Origin: Salipiger abyssi
GTDB taxonomy: Bacteria > Pseudomonadota > Alphaproteobacteria > Rhodobacterales > Rhodobacteraceae
Direction of reading: 5' to 3'
NCBI RefSeq assembly: GCF_017311415.1
Contig: NZ_JAEKIS010000011.1
Span: 1 to 64,000 of the forward strand
Length of the DNA: 64,000 nucleotides
A program made the position numbers and the translations under genes. Below, piece by piece: positions 24,801-33,944 of this stretch (positions within the stretch are counted from its first letter, which is position 1; each line of letters starts with the position of its first letter). The notes under the pieces were generated by a model that was given only the letters and a program-made list of their open reading frames with translations, searched no databases and was not told the DNA's origin.

Positions 24801-27226
24801 CCAGAGCCCTCGGCAACGCGCAGGGTCACGCGCGCCTCCTGCGGCTGGCCGGTCGCGGCGTCGGGCAATGGCAGGGCGAGCTGCGCAAGGCCCTGCGCGT
24901 CGGTGCGCAGATCGGCGGGGAAGCTGCGTGTCTGCGGGTTGGCGCCCTCGTCATGGCGCCCGAAACGATAGCCCGGCAGCGCGTCGAGCGTGGTTTTCGG
25001 CGACAGCGTCAGCTCGCCCTCAATGGGCAGATCGGCGCCCGGCGCACCGAAGAGATAGCGCGCCTCGACATCCAGCATCGGCGGGGCATCGCGGCGGATC
25101 GGGGCGTCGGGTAGCGCAAGGTCGACATCGATGCGCTCGGGCACGAAGTCCTCGACCAGCAGCGTCTGGCTGACCAGCGCCGGCGCCTCCGGATCGGCAA
25201 AAAGCGCCAGCCGCCAGGTGCCGCGTGGCACCGAGGGCGCCAGCGGCAGGGTGAAGACATGGCCGCCATCGACCCCATCCGCAGACACAAGCCGCGTATG
25301 TTCCACCCCGTCTGGACGGGTCAGCACAGCGGTCAGCGGCACATCGCCCACCGCCCGCACCTGCCGGTCGCGCAGCAGGGCTGTGGCGTGGATCGTCTCG
25401 CCGGCGCGATAGGCGCCCCGGTCGGTGGTCAGGAAGGCATCTAGCGGCCCGCCCGGCTCGCGCCCCTCGACGCCACGGTCGGAAAGATCGAAGGCCGGAT
25501 CGGTGAGCGAGAGAAAGGCGATATCCTCCTCGCCGCGCGCGGCGGTGACCAGCGCCGGCTCGGCGCCACCGGTGCCGCGCGTGAGCCCGGCCGGGAACTG
25601 CGCCACGCCCTGCGCATCGGTGGTGACGGTGCCCAGCGGACGGTTGGCGCGCGACAGCAGCGTGACCTCCAGCCCCTCCAGCGGCGCGGCATCGGACAGC
25701 GCGCGGGCAAAGACCGTCAGCCCGTCGCTGCCGGCCAGCGTGGTCAGTCCGATATCGGACAGCACGAACCACTGCGTCGCGCCGGAGATGTCGTCGCGCT
25801 CGGCCCCGGGCACCGAGGCGCTCAGCGCATAGATTCCCGCCGGCAGATCGCCCACCACCTCGCCCATCGGCAGCCGCGTGGTGATATCGGCGTTCAGCCG
25901 GTCCTCCACCTCGCATTTGCCGGTCCAGATCTCCTCGGCCAGCTCATCGGCAAAGCGCTGCTCCTGCCAGCGCGACAGGGGCCGTCCGAAATAGCTGTCC
26001 TGAATGGCGCGGATCAGGTTGCGGTCGGAGACCCGGCGCAGCGTCAGGTCCAGCTCCGAGAGGTTCACCGTCTCGACCGGCAGCCCGGCATCGGCGCTTT
26101 TCGGCAGCACATAGGCACGGCCCGGAAAGCTGACGCTGGGCGCGCGGTCGCGCACATAGGCGGTGATCGGCACATCGCGCAGCAGCGCCTCACCCTCGGC
26201 GGAGGGCAGCCCGGCGCGGAAGGTCAGCGCATAGCGCGCGCCATGCGCCACCCCGGTGACGCAGACGCGGCGGTCGTCCGAAGTGACCGCGAGTTTCGGG
26301 TCGGGCAGCCGGACATATTGCGTGTAATCCTGCCCGGCGCGGATCAGCGGCTCCGAGAACTCGGCGCAGATGCGCGGCGCGGCGCTGTCGGCCTCGACCG
26401 TATGCTCGACGATGCGGAAGCCATATTGCGCAATCGCCCGGTCGAGCGCCCGGTCGATATCGTCGCGCGGACCGAAGCTTTGCGCCAGCCGCAGCGCCGG
26501 AATCATCAGCCGCCCGCGCCCGGCCTCTTCCAGCGCTTCGGAAAGTTGCAGCATCGCCGTGGCGCGCTGCGGCGCGGGGCCTGCGCGCAGATAGCCGTTG
26601 ACCGCCGCCAGCGCGGCGCGGCGGGTGAGCGCCGAGCGGTTGTTGCTGTTGCGCGCCGTGGCCCGGGCCAGCGCCAGCCGCCCGTAATCCAGCCAGAGAT
26701 CGGCGGCATCGCTCTGCGCCAGCGCCGCGCCGGTCCAGTTCAGCGCGGCGGAGAGGTTGCCCTGCGCCTCGGCATCGCGCGCCGCATCGAGCAGCGCCTG
26801 CACCGACCACTTGCCACCCGCGTGACGCATCCCCAGCGCCGCCGCCTCGGCGCGGGCCTCGTCGAGATCACCCTCGCCCAGAAACGCCAGATCGGCCCGC
26901 CGCGCCTGCGCCTGCGCGACCACCCCGGGATCGGCGGCAACCACCTGTGCCGAAACCGCGCCGTCGAAGGGTCGCCGCTCGGTGATGCCCGATTTCGGAA
27001 AACAGACGCTTGCGGCGGTGTTGTAGGTGAAGGCACCACAATCCCGGTCGTTGAGGCAGAGATTTTGGCAGGCCTCCAGCGAGCTGTCATAGAGCGCCTG
27101 GAGGTCGGAGCCGTAAAAATCCATGTCGCGGCTGACGACAAGCCGGCGCTCTGGCATCGCGTCCTGGGCGAGGCTGGCGCCAGCGGCGCAAAGCCCCACC
27201 AGCAGGGCCATCAGAAAACGGCGCAT
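21803..27226 (-). CDS. Bacterial alpha-2-macroglobulin with N-terminal PAN domain
   Basis: The 1807-residue protein has a signal peptide (MRRFLMALLVGLCAAGASLA) with no lipobox, so it is probably soluble in the periplasm, unlike lipoprotein YfhM of E. coli. Residues about 28-81 form a Cys-rich PAN/apple-like domain. Then come many MG-type beta domains and, at Cys1369, the thioester motif CTEQ (in YPYGCTEQVTSQ) inside the complement-like helical domain. Proteases cleaving the bait region should be trapped covalently, protecting the wall-repair enzyme PBP1C encoded in the same operon. An ATGA overlap couples it to the next gene. Confidence 0.92.
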   Translation of the reverse strand: MRRFLMALLVGLCAAGASLAQDAMPERRLVVSRDMDFYGSDLQALYDSSLEACQNLCLNDRDCGAFTYNTAASVCFPKSGITERRPFDGAVSAQVVAADPGVVAQAQARRADLAFLGEGDLDEARAEAAALGMRHAGGKWSVQALLDAARDAEAQGNLSAALNWTGAALAQSDAADLWLDYGRLALARATARNSNNRSALTRRAALAAVNGYLRAGPAPQRATAMLQLSEALEEAGRGRLMIPALRLAQSFGPRDDIDRALDRAIAQYGFRIVEHTVEADSAAPRICAEFSEPLIRAGQDYTQYVRLPDPKLAVTSDDRRVCVTGVAHGARYALTFRAGLPSAEGEALLRDVPITAYVRDRAPSVSFPGRAYVLPKSADAGLPVETVNLSELDLTLRRVSDRNLIRAIQDSYFGRPLSRWQEQRFADELAEEIWTGKCEVEDRLNADITTRLPMGEVVGDLPAGIYALSASVPGAERDDISGATQWFVLSDIGLTTLAGSDGLTVFARALSDAAPLEGLEVTLLSRANRPLGTVTTDAQGVAQFPAGLTRGTGGAEPALVTAARGEEDIAFLSLTDPAFDLSDRGVEGREPGGPLDAFLTTDRGAYRAGETIHATALLRDRQVRAVGDVPLTAVLTRPDGVEHTRLVSADGVDGGHVFTLPLAPSVPRGTWRLALFADPEAPALVSQTLLVEDFVPERIDVDLALPDAPIRRDAPPMLDVEARYLFGAPGADLPIEGELTLSPKTTLDALPGYRFGRHDEGANPQTRSFPADLRTDAQGLAQLALPLPDAATGQPQEARVTLRVAEGSGRPVERTITRPMAPGGPMIGIRPEFDGTLPEGGEASFLLQAVGPDLSPVPMDVEWRINRVTTRYQWYQLYGNWNWEPVTTRTTVTSGSATLGAEPLRVAAGLDWGEYELVVERTGGGYVGSSVGFSAGWYAAAGALDTPDTLELSLDKPAYAPGETAHLRIVPRYAGKALVTVLADRVIAMRAVEVSEGETVIDLPVTEEWGAGAYVTAQVIRPMDVAAGQNPARSLGLAHAGIDPGTRQLDVRFDAPEESAPRGPLTAAVTVEGVAEGDTAHVTVAAVDLGILNLTGFDSPDPSAHYFGQRRLGVEIRDIYGRLIDGMNGAMGTIRSGGDAGASLRMQSPPPTEELVALFSGPATVGPDGRAEVRFDMADFNGTVRLMAVAWSDTAVGQAEQDVLVRDPVVMTASLPRFLAPGDSTRMLLEITHATGATGEMGLEIGATGLTLDAGAVPASVTLGEGETQRLSVPITAGNPGDHALTLALTTPDGKRLIKRLTLGIRANDPSVGRTRRILLDPGQSFTLDGGALTGLRHDGAEVIVSAGPLARFDAPGLLASLDRYPYGCTEQVTSQALPLLYMSAVTEPLGLGGKAQIDRRVSQAITKLLTRQAANGAFGLWQAGSGDFWLDAYVSDFLTRARAEGQEVPETALNAALDNLRNRIAYAPDFEEGGEDIAYALMVLAREGQAAIGDLRYYADQRADAFATPLAQAQLGAALASYGDQTRADRMFAKAAARLAGQGNEGQLWRADYGSALRDAAGVLSLAATARSAAVDREALVTRIAATQRPMSTQEQAWALLAAHALVDDPTAAGIALDGTPVSGPFLRRIAGEALEPMQIANTGSGPTPLTLTALGVPEGETEAGGYGYSLSREYFSMEGRALSGPVRQGDRLVAVLTIRPAEDTNARLMIDDPLPAGFEIDNPNLIRAGDIRGLDWLEPAETQHAEFRSDRFLAAVDQNGNAPIRLAYIVRAVSPGSFHHPAALVEDMYRPEYRATTASGSMEIE

Positions 27227-27362
27227 CCTGCAAACTCCTCCTGAACAACGATCTTATCGTGCCCCTCGCGATCCCGGAAGGCAACGATTCCCCGGTGCGG
27301 CCTTAAGGCGATCTTCACCAAGCCCGGCCCATTCTGCCCTCGATCAAGGAGGCGACGAGGGC

Positions 27363-29978
27363 ATGAGTCTCACGGCACGGCTGGCCGAGGAGCGCCGCGC
27401 GCGGCTGGCGGCGGAACGCCTGCTTGAACTCAAGCAGGCGGAGCTCTTTGCCGCCAATCGCAAGCTCGACAAGCACGCCCGCGCGCTCAGCCACGAGATA
27501 CATGAGACCCGCGCGCAGATGACCGAAGTGCGCACCGAGAACCGGCTGGTGAAGTCGCAGCTGGGCCAAGCGCATGAAAAGATCGAGCTGGTCGAGGGGC
27601 AGCTTTGGAAAGCACTCCAGACCATGCGCGACGGCTTTGCCATGTTCGGCGCGGAGCGGATGATGGAACTCGCCAACCCCGCCTATCTCGCCCCGTTCGA
27701 GGGGCTCGACACGATCGGCCCCGGCGCCAGCTATCGCCATGTGCTGGAAATGATGGTGGAGGAGGGGATCGTCGATCTTCAGGGCGAGCGCAGCCGCGTC
27801 TGGCGCGACCGCATGCTCGCACGCTGGGATCAGAATCCGATCCCGTCGGAGACGATCCGGCTCTGGTCCGGGCAGTTCATCAAGCTTCAGGACAGGCACA
27901 TGCCGGATGGCGGCATCGTCTCGCTCGGTGTCGACATCACCGAGCTGATGCGCATGTGGTCTGCCATCGAGGAGCTGCCCGACGGCTTCGTGATCTACGA
28001 TCCCGAGGACCGGCTGCTGATGTGCAACGCCCCCTATCGCCGGATCTACGACAAGAGCGCCCCGGCCATACGGCCCGGCGCCAGCTTTGAGGATATCCTG
28101 CGTTACGGGCTCGATCACGGCCAATATGCCGAAGCCGTGGGCCGCGAGGAGGAGTGGATCGAAGAGCGGCTGTCGGCGCATCGCGATGCTGTGCAGGAGC
28201 TGGAGCAGCAGCTCGCCGATGGGCGCTGGCTGCGCATCTACGAACGCCCGCTCTCGGATGGCGGCCGCGTCGGGCTACGCATCGACATTTCCGACATCAA
28301 GCAGACCCAGCACGAATTGCAGGAGGCGATGCAGCGCGCCGAGGCTGCGAGCCGCGCCAAATCCTCCTTTCTCGCCAATATGAGCCATGAGATCCGCACG
28401 CCGATGAACGGCGTGGTCGGCATGGCCGATCTGCTGCGCGAATCCGATCTCAGCGAGGAACAGAAGCTCTATGTCGACACGATCCGCAGCTCGGGCGAGG
28501 CGCTGCTGGTGATCATCAACGACATTCTCGACTATTCCAAGATCGAGGCCGACAAGCTGGAGCTGAAACCCGAACCCTTCGATCTCGAACGCGCGGTGCA
28601 TGAGGTGATGCTGCTGTTGCAGCCGGCGGCGCGCGAAAAGGGGCTCGATCTGCTGGTCGATTACGATCTGTTCCTGCCCACCCATTTTGTCGGCGATCCC
28701 GGGCGCATGCGGCAGATCCTCACCAATCTGGTGGGCAATGCGGTGAAATTCACTGTCGAGGGGCATGTGCTCGTCCGGGTGACCGGCACCACCGGCGACG
28801 ACGGCATCGCCGCCGTGCATGTCACCGTCGAGGATACCGGCGTCGGCATCCCCGAGGACAAGCGCGACCATGTCTTCGGCGAGTTCAACCAGGCCGAGGA
28901 CGACCGCAACCGGCAGTTCGAGGGCACCGGGCTGGGGCTCGCCATCACCCGCCGGCTGGTCGGGCTGATGGGCGGCGAGGTCTGGCTGGACTCAGAGCCG
29001 GGCCGGGGCTCGTGTTTCGGCTTCCGCATCGCGCTCCAGGCCGAAGATCCGGCACAGCCAGAGGCGGTGGCGCTGCCCGAGGGGCTGAAGCGCGTGCTGC
29101 TGGTGGACGATCACGCGTTGAACCGCGCGATCCTGACGCAGCAGCTCGAACGGCTGGGCCTCGCGGTCGATCACTGCAAGACCGGCAACGAGGCGCTCGA
29201 CCGCATGGCCGTGCCGCCGGATCTGGTCATCGCCGAGCAGGATCTGCCCGACATGACCGGCGGCGATCTGGCCCGGGCGCTGACCCGGCTGCGCGCGGGC
29301 CAGCCGGTGATCCTGCTCTCAGCCGAGCCGCAGCCACCGGGCGGCAGCGAAACCCTGCGCCATGTGCATATGGTCCTGCCGAAGCCTGCCCCGCGCCGCA
29401 ACCTCTTTGCCGCGCTGGAAACCGTGACCATGCCGGAGGCCGGGACCGCACCGGTGCAGGGGCCTCCCCCGCCGCCCGACATCGCGACGCAACCGCCGCC
29501 CGACGCAGCACCTGCGGATGCGCCGCCGGGGCGTGCGCTCGACGTACTGCTGGCCGAGGACAACCGCACCAATCAGCTGGTCTTTCGCAAGATGGCGGCA
29601 CGGCTCGCCACGCCGCTCACCCTGCGCATCGCGGCGAACGGGTTCGAGGTGGTGCAGGCCTATCGCAAGCGGCGCCCGGATCTGATCTTCATGGATATTT
29701 CCATGCCCCGGATGGACGGCAAGGAGGCCACGCGCGAGATCCGCGCGCTGGAGCCCGAGGGCGCCCGCGTCCCGATCATCGCGGTGACCGCGCATGCCAT
29801 GGAAAGCGATCGCGAGGCGATCCTCGCGGCGGGGCTCGACGATTACCTCACCAAACCGCTGCGCAAGGCAGAGCTGGCGCGGCTGGTGGAGAAATGGGGC
29901 GCTCTGCCCGATCAGGCGTCGGCGGCGCGGACAAACACCGGCTTGTCCGCGGTCGAGAGCGTCTCGGACCAGGCATAG
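27363..29978 (+). CDS. Hybrid sensor histidine kinase with two PAS and two receiver domains
   Basis: The 871-residue cytosolic protein has an N-terminal coiled coil (1-80), two PAS-like domains (about 83-200 and 205-330), HisKA with His342 in ANMSHEIRTPMNG, an HATPase domain (EDTGVGIPEDKRD, GTGLGLAITRRLV), and two receivers. In receiver 1 (about 577-690) the phospho-acceptor position is Glu625 (VIAEQDLP) instead of Asp. Receiver 2 has Asp778 in IFMDISMPRMDG. A perfect AAGGAGG precedes the ATG. No membrane segment is seen, so it senses an internal signal. Its 3' end overlaps yaaA by 67 bp, convergent. Confidence 0.93.
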   Translation: MSLTARLAEERRARLAAERLLELKQAELFAANRKLDKHARALSHEIHETRAQMTEVRTENRLVKSQLGQAHEKIELVEGQLWKALQTMRDGFAMFGAERMMELANPAYLAPFEGLDTIGPGASYRHVLEMMVEEGIVDLQGERSRVWRDRMLARWDQNPIPSETIRLWSGQFIKLQDRHMPDGGIVSLGVDITELMRMWSAIEELPDGFVIYDPEDRLLMCNAPYRRIYDKSAPAIRPGASFEDILRYGLDHGQYAEAVGREEEWIEERLSAHRDAVQELEQQLADGRWLRIYERPLSDGGRVGLRIDISDIKQTQHELQEAMQRAEAASRAKSSFLANMSHEIRTPMNGVVGMADLLRESDLSEEQKLYVDTIRSSGEALLVIINDILDYSKIEADKLELKPEPFDLERAVHEVMLLLQPAAREKGLDLLVDYDLFLPTHFVGDPGRMRQILTNLVGNAVKFTVEGHVLVRVTGTTGDDGIAAVHVTVEDTGVGIPEDKRDHVFGEFNQAEDDRNRQFEGTGLGLAITRRLVGLMGGEVWLDSEPGRGSCFGFRIALQAEDPAQPEAVALPEGLKRVLLVDDHALNRAILTQQLERLGLAVDHCKTGNEALDRMAVPPDLVIAEQDLPDMTGGDLARALTRLRAGQPVILLSAEPQPPGGSETLRHVHMVLPKPAPRRNLFAALETVTMPEAGTAPVQGPPPPPDIATQPPPDAAPADAPPGRALDVLLAEDNRTNQLVFRKMAARLATPLTLRIAANGFEVVQAYRKRRPDLIFMDISMPRMDGKEATREIRALEPEGARVPIIAVTAHAMESDREAILAAGLDDYLTKPLRKAELARLVEKWGALPDQASAARTNTGLSAVESVSDQA

Positions 29979-30682
29979 CCGCCGGCGTCGAAATCGCGCA
30001 GCGCGTCGGGGTCGGTCAGCCGGCGCTGCACGATGAAGCGCGCCATCGCGCCGCGGGCGCGCTTGGCATAGAAGCTGACGATCTTCGGCGTGCCGTTCTT
30101 GTCTTCCATGAATTGCGGGGTGATCACCCGCAGCTTCAGCGCCTTTTCATCCACCGCGCCGAAATATTCCTGGCTGGCGCAGTTCACCAGCACATCGGTG
30201 CCGGCGGCCTCGGCCTCTTCGTTCAGCGCGTTGGCGATCTTGTCACCCCAGTAATCGTAGAGCGAGCCGCCGCGCCGGGTCTTCAGCCGCGAACCCATTT
30301 CCAGCCGGTATTGCTGAATGCCGTCGAGCGGGCGCAGCACGCCGTAGAGCCCCGAGAGGATGCGCAGGTGATCCTGCGCCCAGGCCATCTCCTCGGCATC
30401 GAGCGAGGCGGCCTCCAGCCCCTGATAGGTGTCGCCGGCAAAGCCCAGCGCGGCGGGGCGCAGGGTATCGGCCTCGGGCGTCTCGGAGAAATCGCGGAAG
30501 CGGTCGCGGTTGAGCTTTGCCAGATCGTCGGAAAGCTTCATCAGCGATTTCAGCTCGCCCAGCGTCAGATTGCGCGCCGTCTTGGCGAGCTTGACCGCCT
30601 CCTCCGCAAAGCGCGGCTCGGTCATCCCGACATCGCGTTCCGACCAGTCCAGCCGCTTGGCCGGAGACACCACCACCAGCAT
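29912..30682 (-). CDS. yaaA: Peroxide stress protein YaaA
   Basis: The 256-residue protein starts MLVVVSPAKRLDW and has the YxGLxA-type and FYAKRARGAMARFI blocks of the YaaA/DUF328 family. In E. coli YaaA lowers free intracellular iron during peroxide stress and so limits Fenton damage. Its 3' end overlaps the end of the convergent histidine kinase gene. oxyR lies far away at 50.3-51.2 kb and I see no clear OxyR site here. Confidence 0.94.
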   Translation of the reverse strand: MLVVVSPAKRLDWSERDVGMTEPRFAEEAVKLAKTARNLTLGELKSLMKLSDDLAKLNRDRFRDFSETPEADTLRPAALGFAGDTYQGLEAASLDAEEMAWAQDHLRILSGLYGVLRPLDGIQQYRLEMGSRLKTRRGGSLYDYWGDKIANALNEEAEAAGTDVLVNCASQEYFGAVDEKALKLRVITPQFMEDKNGTPKIVSFYAKRARGAMARFIVQRRLTDPDALRDFDAGGYAWSETLSTADKPVFVRAADA

Positions 30683-30742
30683 CGCATATCCCCCTTGGTT
30701 GCACCGGATGACATTCCGCCTTTGGAATGCCTTTCGCCCGAT

Positions 30743-32797
30743 CTAGCCCGCCTCGCTCAGAACGTCCAGAAACGCGGCGCCGAACCGGTCGAAACGGCGC
30801 TCGCCCAGCAGCCGCGCCATCTCGTCGGGCTGGCCGGGCCGCATCTGCGCCACCTTAGCCAGCAGCGAGGCGGAACAGGAGAGCGGTTTCTCGGTCCCGT
30901 CCGCACCGCGCGCCAGATCCGCCTGCACCGTCATCAGCGCATCGTAGGTCGAGCCCGCCTCACGCCCTGCCAGCTTGCGCCGGGTCGGGTGCATCTCCTC
31001 CTCCGCGCCGGTGATCACCGAGAGGAACTCGGCGCCATAGCGTTCGAGCTTCTTGGCCCCCACCCCGTTGATCCGCGCCATGTCGTCGAGCGTGGCGGGT
31101 CGGCCCTCGGCCATCTCGATCAGGGTGCGGTCTGGGAAGATCATGTAGGCGGGCAGCGAGGCCGCCTCGGCCAGCGCGCGGCGTTTCGCCTTGAGCGCCG
31201 AAAGCAGCGGCGCGTCCTCTTCATTGACCAGAGTCTTGACCTGCGGGCGGCGCTCGGCGGCGCGGTCGATCACATCGCGGCGAAGCTGGATCGTCTGCTC
31301 GCCGCGCAGGATCGGCAGGGCCTCGTCGGTCATCACCAGCGCGCCGTGGCGTTCGGGATCGGGACGCACGAGATCGCGCCCCATCATCTGCCGGAACACC
31401 GCCTGCCACTGGCCCTTTTTCAGATCGCGGCCCACGCCGAATGTGGGCAGCTGATCGTGCCGGCGCTGGCGCACCTTGTCGGTCTCATTGCCGATCAGGA
31501 TGTCGATGAGATGGCCCGCGCCGAAATTCTCCCCCGTCCGCAGCGCCGCCGACAATGCCTTGCGCACCGCCTCGGTGCCGTCGAACACCTCCGGCGGCTT
31601 GTCGCAGAGATCGCAATTGCCGCAGGGCTCGGAGGCCTCGCCGAAATAGCGCAGGAGCTGCTGGCGCCGGCAGCCCAGCGCCTCGGCCAGCCCCAGAAGC
31701 GCGTTGAGCCTTGCGTGATCCGCCGACCGGCGTTCCGGCGGCGCCATGCCCTCGTCGATCTGGGCGCGGCGCAAGCGGATATCGTCGGCGCCGTAGAGCG
31801 TCATGGTCTCGGCGGGGGCACCGTCGCGCCCGGCGCGGCCGATCTCCTGATAATAGGCCTCGATGCTTTTCGGCAGATCCGCATGGGCGACCCAGCGGAT
31901 ATCGGGCTTGTCGACGCCCATGCCGAAGGCAACCGTCGCCACCACGATCAACCCGTCCTCCTTGGCAAAGCGCTCCTCGACGGCGCGGCGGGCCTCCGCC
32001 TCCATGCCGCCGTGGTAGAAACAGGCGCTGTGCCCGTCTTCGCGCAGCGCCTGGGCGATGCCCTCGGTCTTGGCGCGGGTGCCGCAATAGACGATGCCCG
32101 AACGGCCCTTGCGCGCGGCGGCAAAGCGCAGGATCTGCGTGCGCGGGCTGTCCTTGGGCTTGAAGGCGAGATGGATATTGGGCCGGTCGAAGCCGCGCAG
32201 GAAGGTCTGCGGCGCCTCCCCGTCAAACAGCCGCTGGACGATCTCGCCCTGCGTCTCCTGATCGGCGGTGGCGGTGAAGGCGGCAAGCGGCACGCCCAGG
32301 GCACGGCGCAGCTCGCCGATGCGCAGGTAATCCGGGCGGAAATCATGGCCCCACTGGCTGACGCAATGCGCCTCGTCCACGGCGATGAGGCTTACCCCCG
32401 CCTGAGCCAGCATGCGCTGCGCGCCGCCCGAGGCGAGCCGCTCCGGCGCCAGGTAGAGCAGCTTGAGCGTGCCCTCCGACAGCATGTCCCAGACCGCATC
32501 GGTCTCTTCCTGGGTATTGCCCGAGGTCAGCGCCCCGGCGGCCACCCCGGCCTCGCGCAGCGCACGGACCTGGTCGCGCATCAGCGCAATCAGCGGCGAG
32601 ATCACCACGGTGACCCCGCCCCGCATCAGCGCGGGAAGCTGGTAGCACAGCGACTTGCCGCCGCCGGTGGGTATGATGGCCAGCACATTGTCGCCCCGCG
32701 CCACGGCATCGACGATCTCGCCCTGACCGGGACGGAAGGCGTCGAAGCCGAAGACTTCTTTCAGCAGCGCCTCACCGGGCACAGTATCGCGGGGCAT
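30743..32797 (-). CDS. recQ: ATP-dependent DNA helicase RecQ
   Basis: The 684-residue helicase has Walker A PTGGGKSLCYQLP, the DEAHCVSQWGHDFRPDY block, helicase motifs IV-VI (QEIGRAGRDGAPAE), a zinc-binding Cys cluster in the RecQ-C-terminal region (CRRQQLLRYFGEASEPCGNCDLC; quoted partly as EPCGNCDLC) and one HRDC domain in the last 120 residues. It unwinds DNA 3' to 5' in RecF-pathway repair. It has the full RecQ domain set. Confidence 0.97.
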   Translation of the reverse strand: MPRDTVPGEALLKEVFGFDAFRPGQGEIVDAVARGDNVLAIIPTGGGKSLCYQLPALMRGGVTVVISPLIALMRDQVRALREAGVAAGALTSGNTQEETDAVWDMLSEGTLKLLYLAPERLASGGAQRMLAQAGVSLIAVDEAHCVSQWGHDFRPDYLRIGELRRALGVPLAAFTATADQETQGEIVQRLFDGEAPQTFLRGFDRPNIHLAFKPKDSPRTQILRFAAARKGRSGIVYCGTRAKTEGIAQALREDGHSACFYHGGMEAEARRAVEERFAKEDGLIVVATVAFGMGVDKPDIRWVAHADLPKSIEAYYQEIGRAGRDGAPAETMTLYGADDIRLRRAQIDEGMAPPERRSADHARLNALLGLAEALGCRRQQLLRYFGEASEPCGNCDLCDKPPEVFDGTEAVRKALSAALRTGENFGAGHLIDILIGNETDKVRQRRHDQLPTFGVGRDLKKGQWQAVFRQMMGRDLVRPDPERHGALVMTDEALPILRGEQTIQLRRDVIDRAAERRPQVKTLVNEEDAPLLSALKAKRRALAEAASLPAYMIFPDRTLIEMAEGRPATLDDMARINGVGAKKLERYGAEFLSVITGAEEEMHPTRRKLAGREAGSTYDALMTVQADLARGADGTEKPLSCSASLLAKVAQMRPGQPDEMARLLGERRFDRFGAAFLDVLSEAG

Positions 32798-32888
32798 GGG
32801 AGTACCTGCGGAATTATCGCTAAATCTGCTCTATTCCGCACAGTCTCATACTAAGAATTGGTGAACAAGGCCGCTTGGCCCGGAAATA

Positions 32889-33173
32889 TCACCCGAAGAG
32901 CAGCGTCGGCAGAATATAGTCGCGCAGCGAGATCACGATGATGAACACCACCAGCGGCGCCAGATCCAGCGGATGCGTGTCGGGCAGGATGCGGCGGATC
33001 GGCTGATAGATCGGCTCCAGCAGGCGATTGAGCCCGGTCCAGATCTGGCCGACGATGGGCTGCCGCAGGTTCAGCACGTTGAAATTGATGAGCCAACTCA
33101 TGATGATATGCACAATCATAATGAAGAAGATCACATCGAGGACCAGCTTCAGCGGGCCGTAAACTGCCATCAT
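32889..33173 (-). CDS. YggT-family membrane protein
   Basis: The 94-residue protein has two hydrophobic segments (LDVIFFIMIVHIIMSWLI and APLVVFIIVISL) linked by the QIWTGLNRLLEPIYQPIRRILP stretch typical of the YggT family (partly quoted as LLEPIYQPIRRILP). The molecular function is not settled; the family is linked to osmotic tolerance and cell-division gene clusters. The Met-Met start at 33173 is preceded by AAAGGAAAC; a longer frame upstream has no family content. Confidence 0.9.
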   Translation of the reverse strand: MMAVYGPLKLVLDVIFFIMIVHIIMSWLINFNVLNLRQPIVGQIWTGLNRLLEPIYQPIRRILPDTHPLDLAPLVVFIIVISLRDYILPTLLFG

Positions 33174-33303
33174 CGGTATCGGTTTCCTTTGTCTGACCGC
33201 GCTCACAGGTAAGCATCCCGGACGTCGAGGGCAAGAGTGCCGCGAGGTCTTGGTTGACGCTGCGGCGCCGCATGCGCTTCTTGGCCGCAAAAGGAGGCGC
33301 CCA

Positions 33304-33840
33304 ATGTTCCCATTCATCCGCATGGCCAAGGAAATCTGGCTCACCCGCAAGCAGCCGCCGCTCGCCCATGACGGCGTGCATGTGTCGCACCACATGTGCT
33401 GGCCCTGGGATCTGGATATGTGGAACGAGCTCAACAACGGTCGCACGCTGACGCTGCTGGATCTCGGGCGGTTCCCGCTGGCGATGCGCACCGGGCTGAT
33501 CGGAGCGCTGAGGCGCGAGCGCTGGCGGCTGACCATGGCCGGCGTGGTGGTGCGCTATCGCCGGCGCATCCAGACCTTCGAGCGGGTCGAGATGCATTCT
33601 CGGCTGATCGGCTGGGACCGGCGGTTTCTCTATATCGAGCAGAGCCTGTGGAAAGCGGACGGGGACTGCGCCACCCATGCGGTCTATCGCGCCGCCGTCA
33701 CCGACCGCAACGGCATCGTCGGCACCGACCGGGTGACGGTGGCCATGGGCATAGACGCCGCCGCGCCGGAGCTGCCGGTCTGGGTGCAGCACTGGCTGCG
33801 CGCCGAGGACGAACGCCCCTGGCCGCCGGAGCGCGGCTGA
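33304..33840 (+). CDS. Acyl-CoA thioesterase-like protein (THEM6/4HBT type)
   Basis: The 178-residue protein has the block WPWDLDMWNELNNGRTL followed by LLDLGRFPLAMR, the active-site region of hot-dog-fold thioesterases of the THEM6-like group, and later the VHSRLIGWDRRFLYIEQ-like strand. It probably hydrolyses a thioester such as an acyl-CoA. AAAGGAGG 6-7 bp before the ATG fixes the start at 33304. It is followed by a transporter gene with its own start after a 104-bp gap. Confidence 0.85.
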   Translation: MFPFIRMAKEIWLTRKQPPLAHDGVHVSHHMCWPWDLDMWNELNNGRTLTLLDLGRFPLAMRTGLIGALRRERWRLTMAGVVVRYRRRIQTFERVEMHSRLIGWDRRFLYIEQSLWKADGDCATHAVYRAAVTDRNGIVGTDRVTVAMGIDAAAPELPVWVQHWLRAEDERPWPPERG

Positions 33841-33944
33841 GGCAAAGGCAGGCCGCGCGCGGCACGGGCCTCCCGCGAGACGCATTTCGGCTTGCCAGCC
33901 CTAGCCCCCCTCTGTTCTATCGCGCCGGAACACGAGGGGATATC

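Noticed and set aside
27123-27362. An upstream start for the histidine kinase
   Set aside because: A perfect AAGGAGG lies before 27363 and the extra 80 residues overlap the start of the divergent macroglobulin gene.
29012-32854. A 1280-codon plus-strand frame over yaaA and recQ
   Set aside because: It is antisense to two clear genes with intact domains; its composition is Arg/His/Gln-rich as expected of a shadow.
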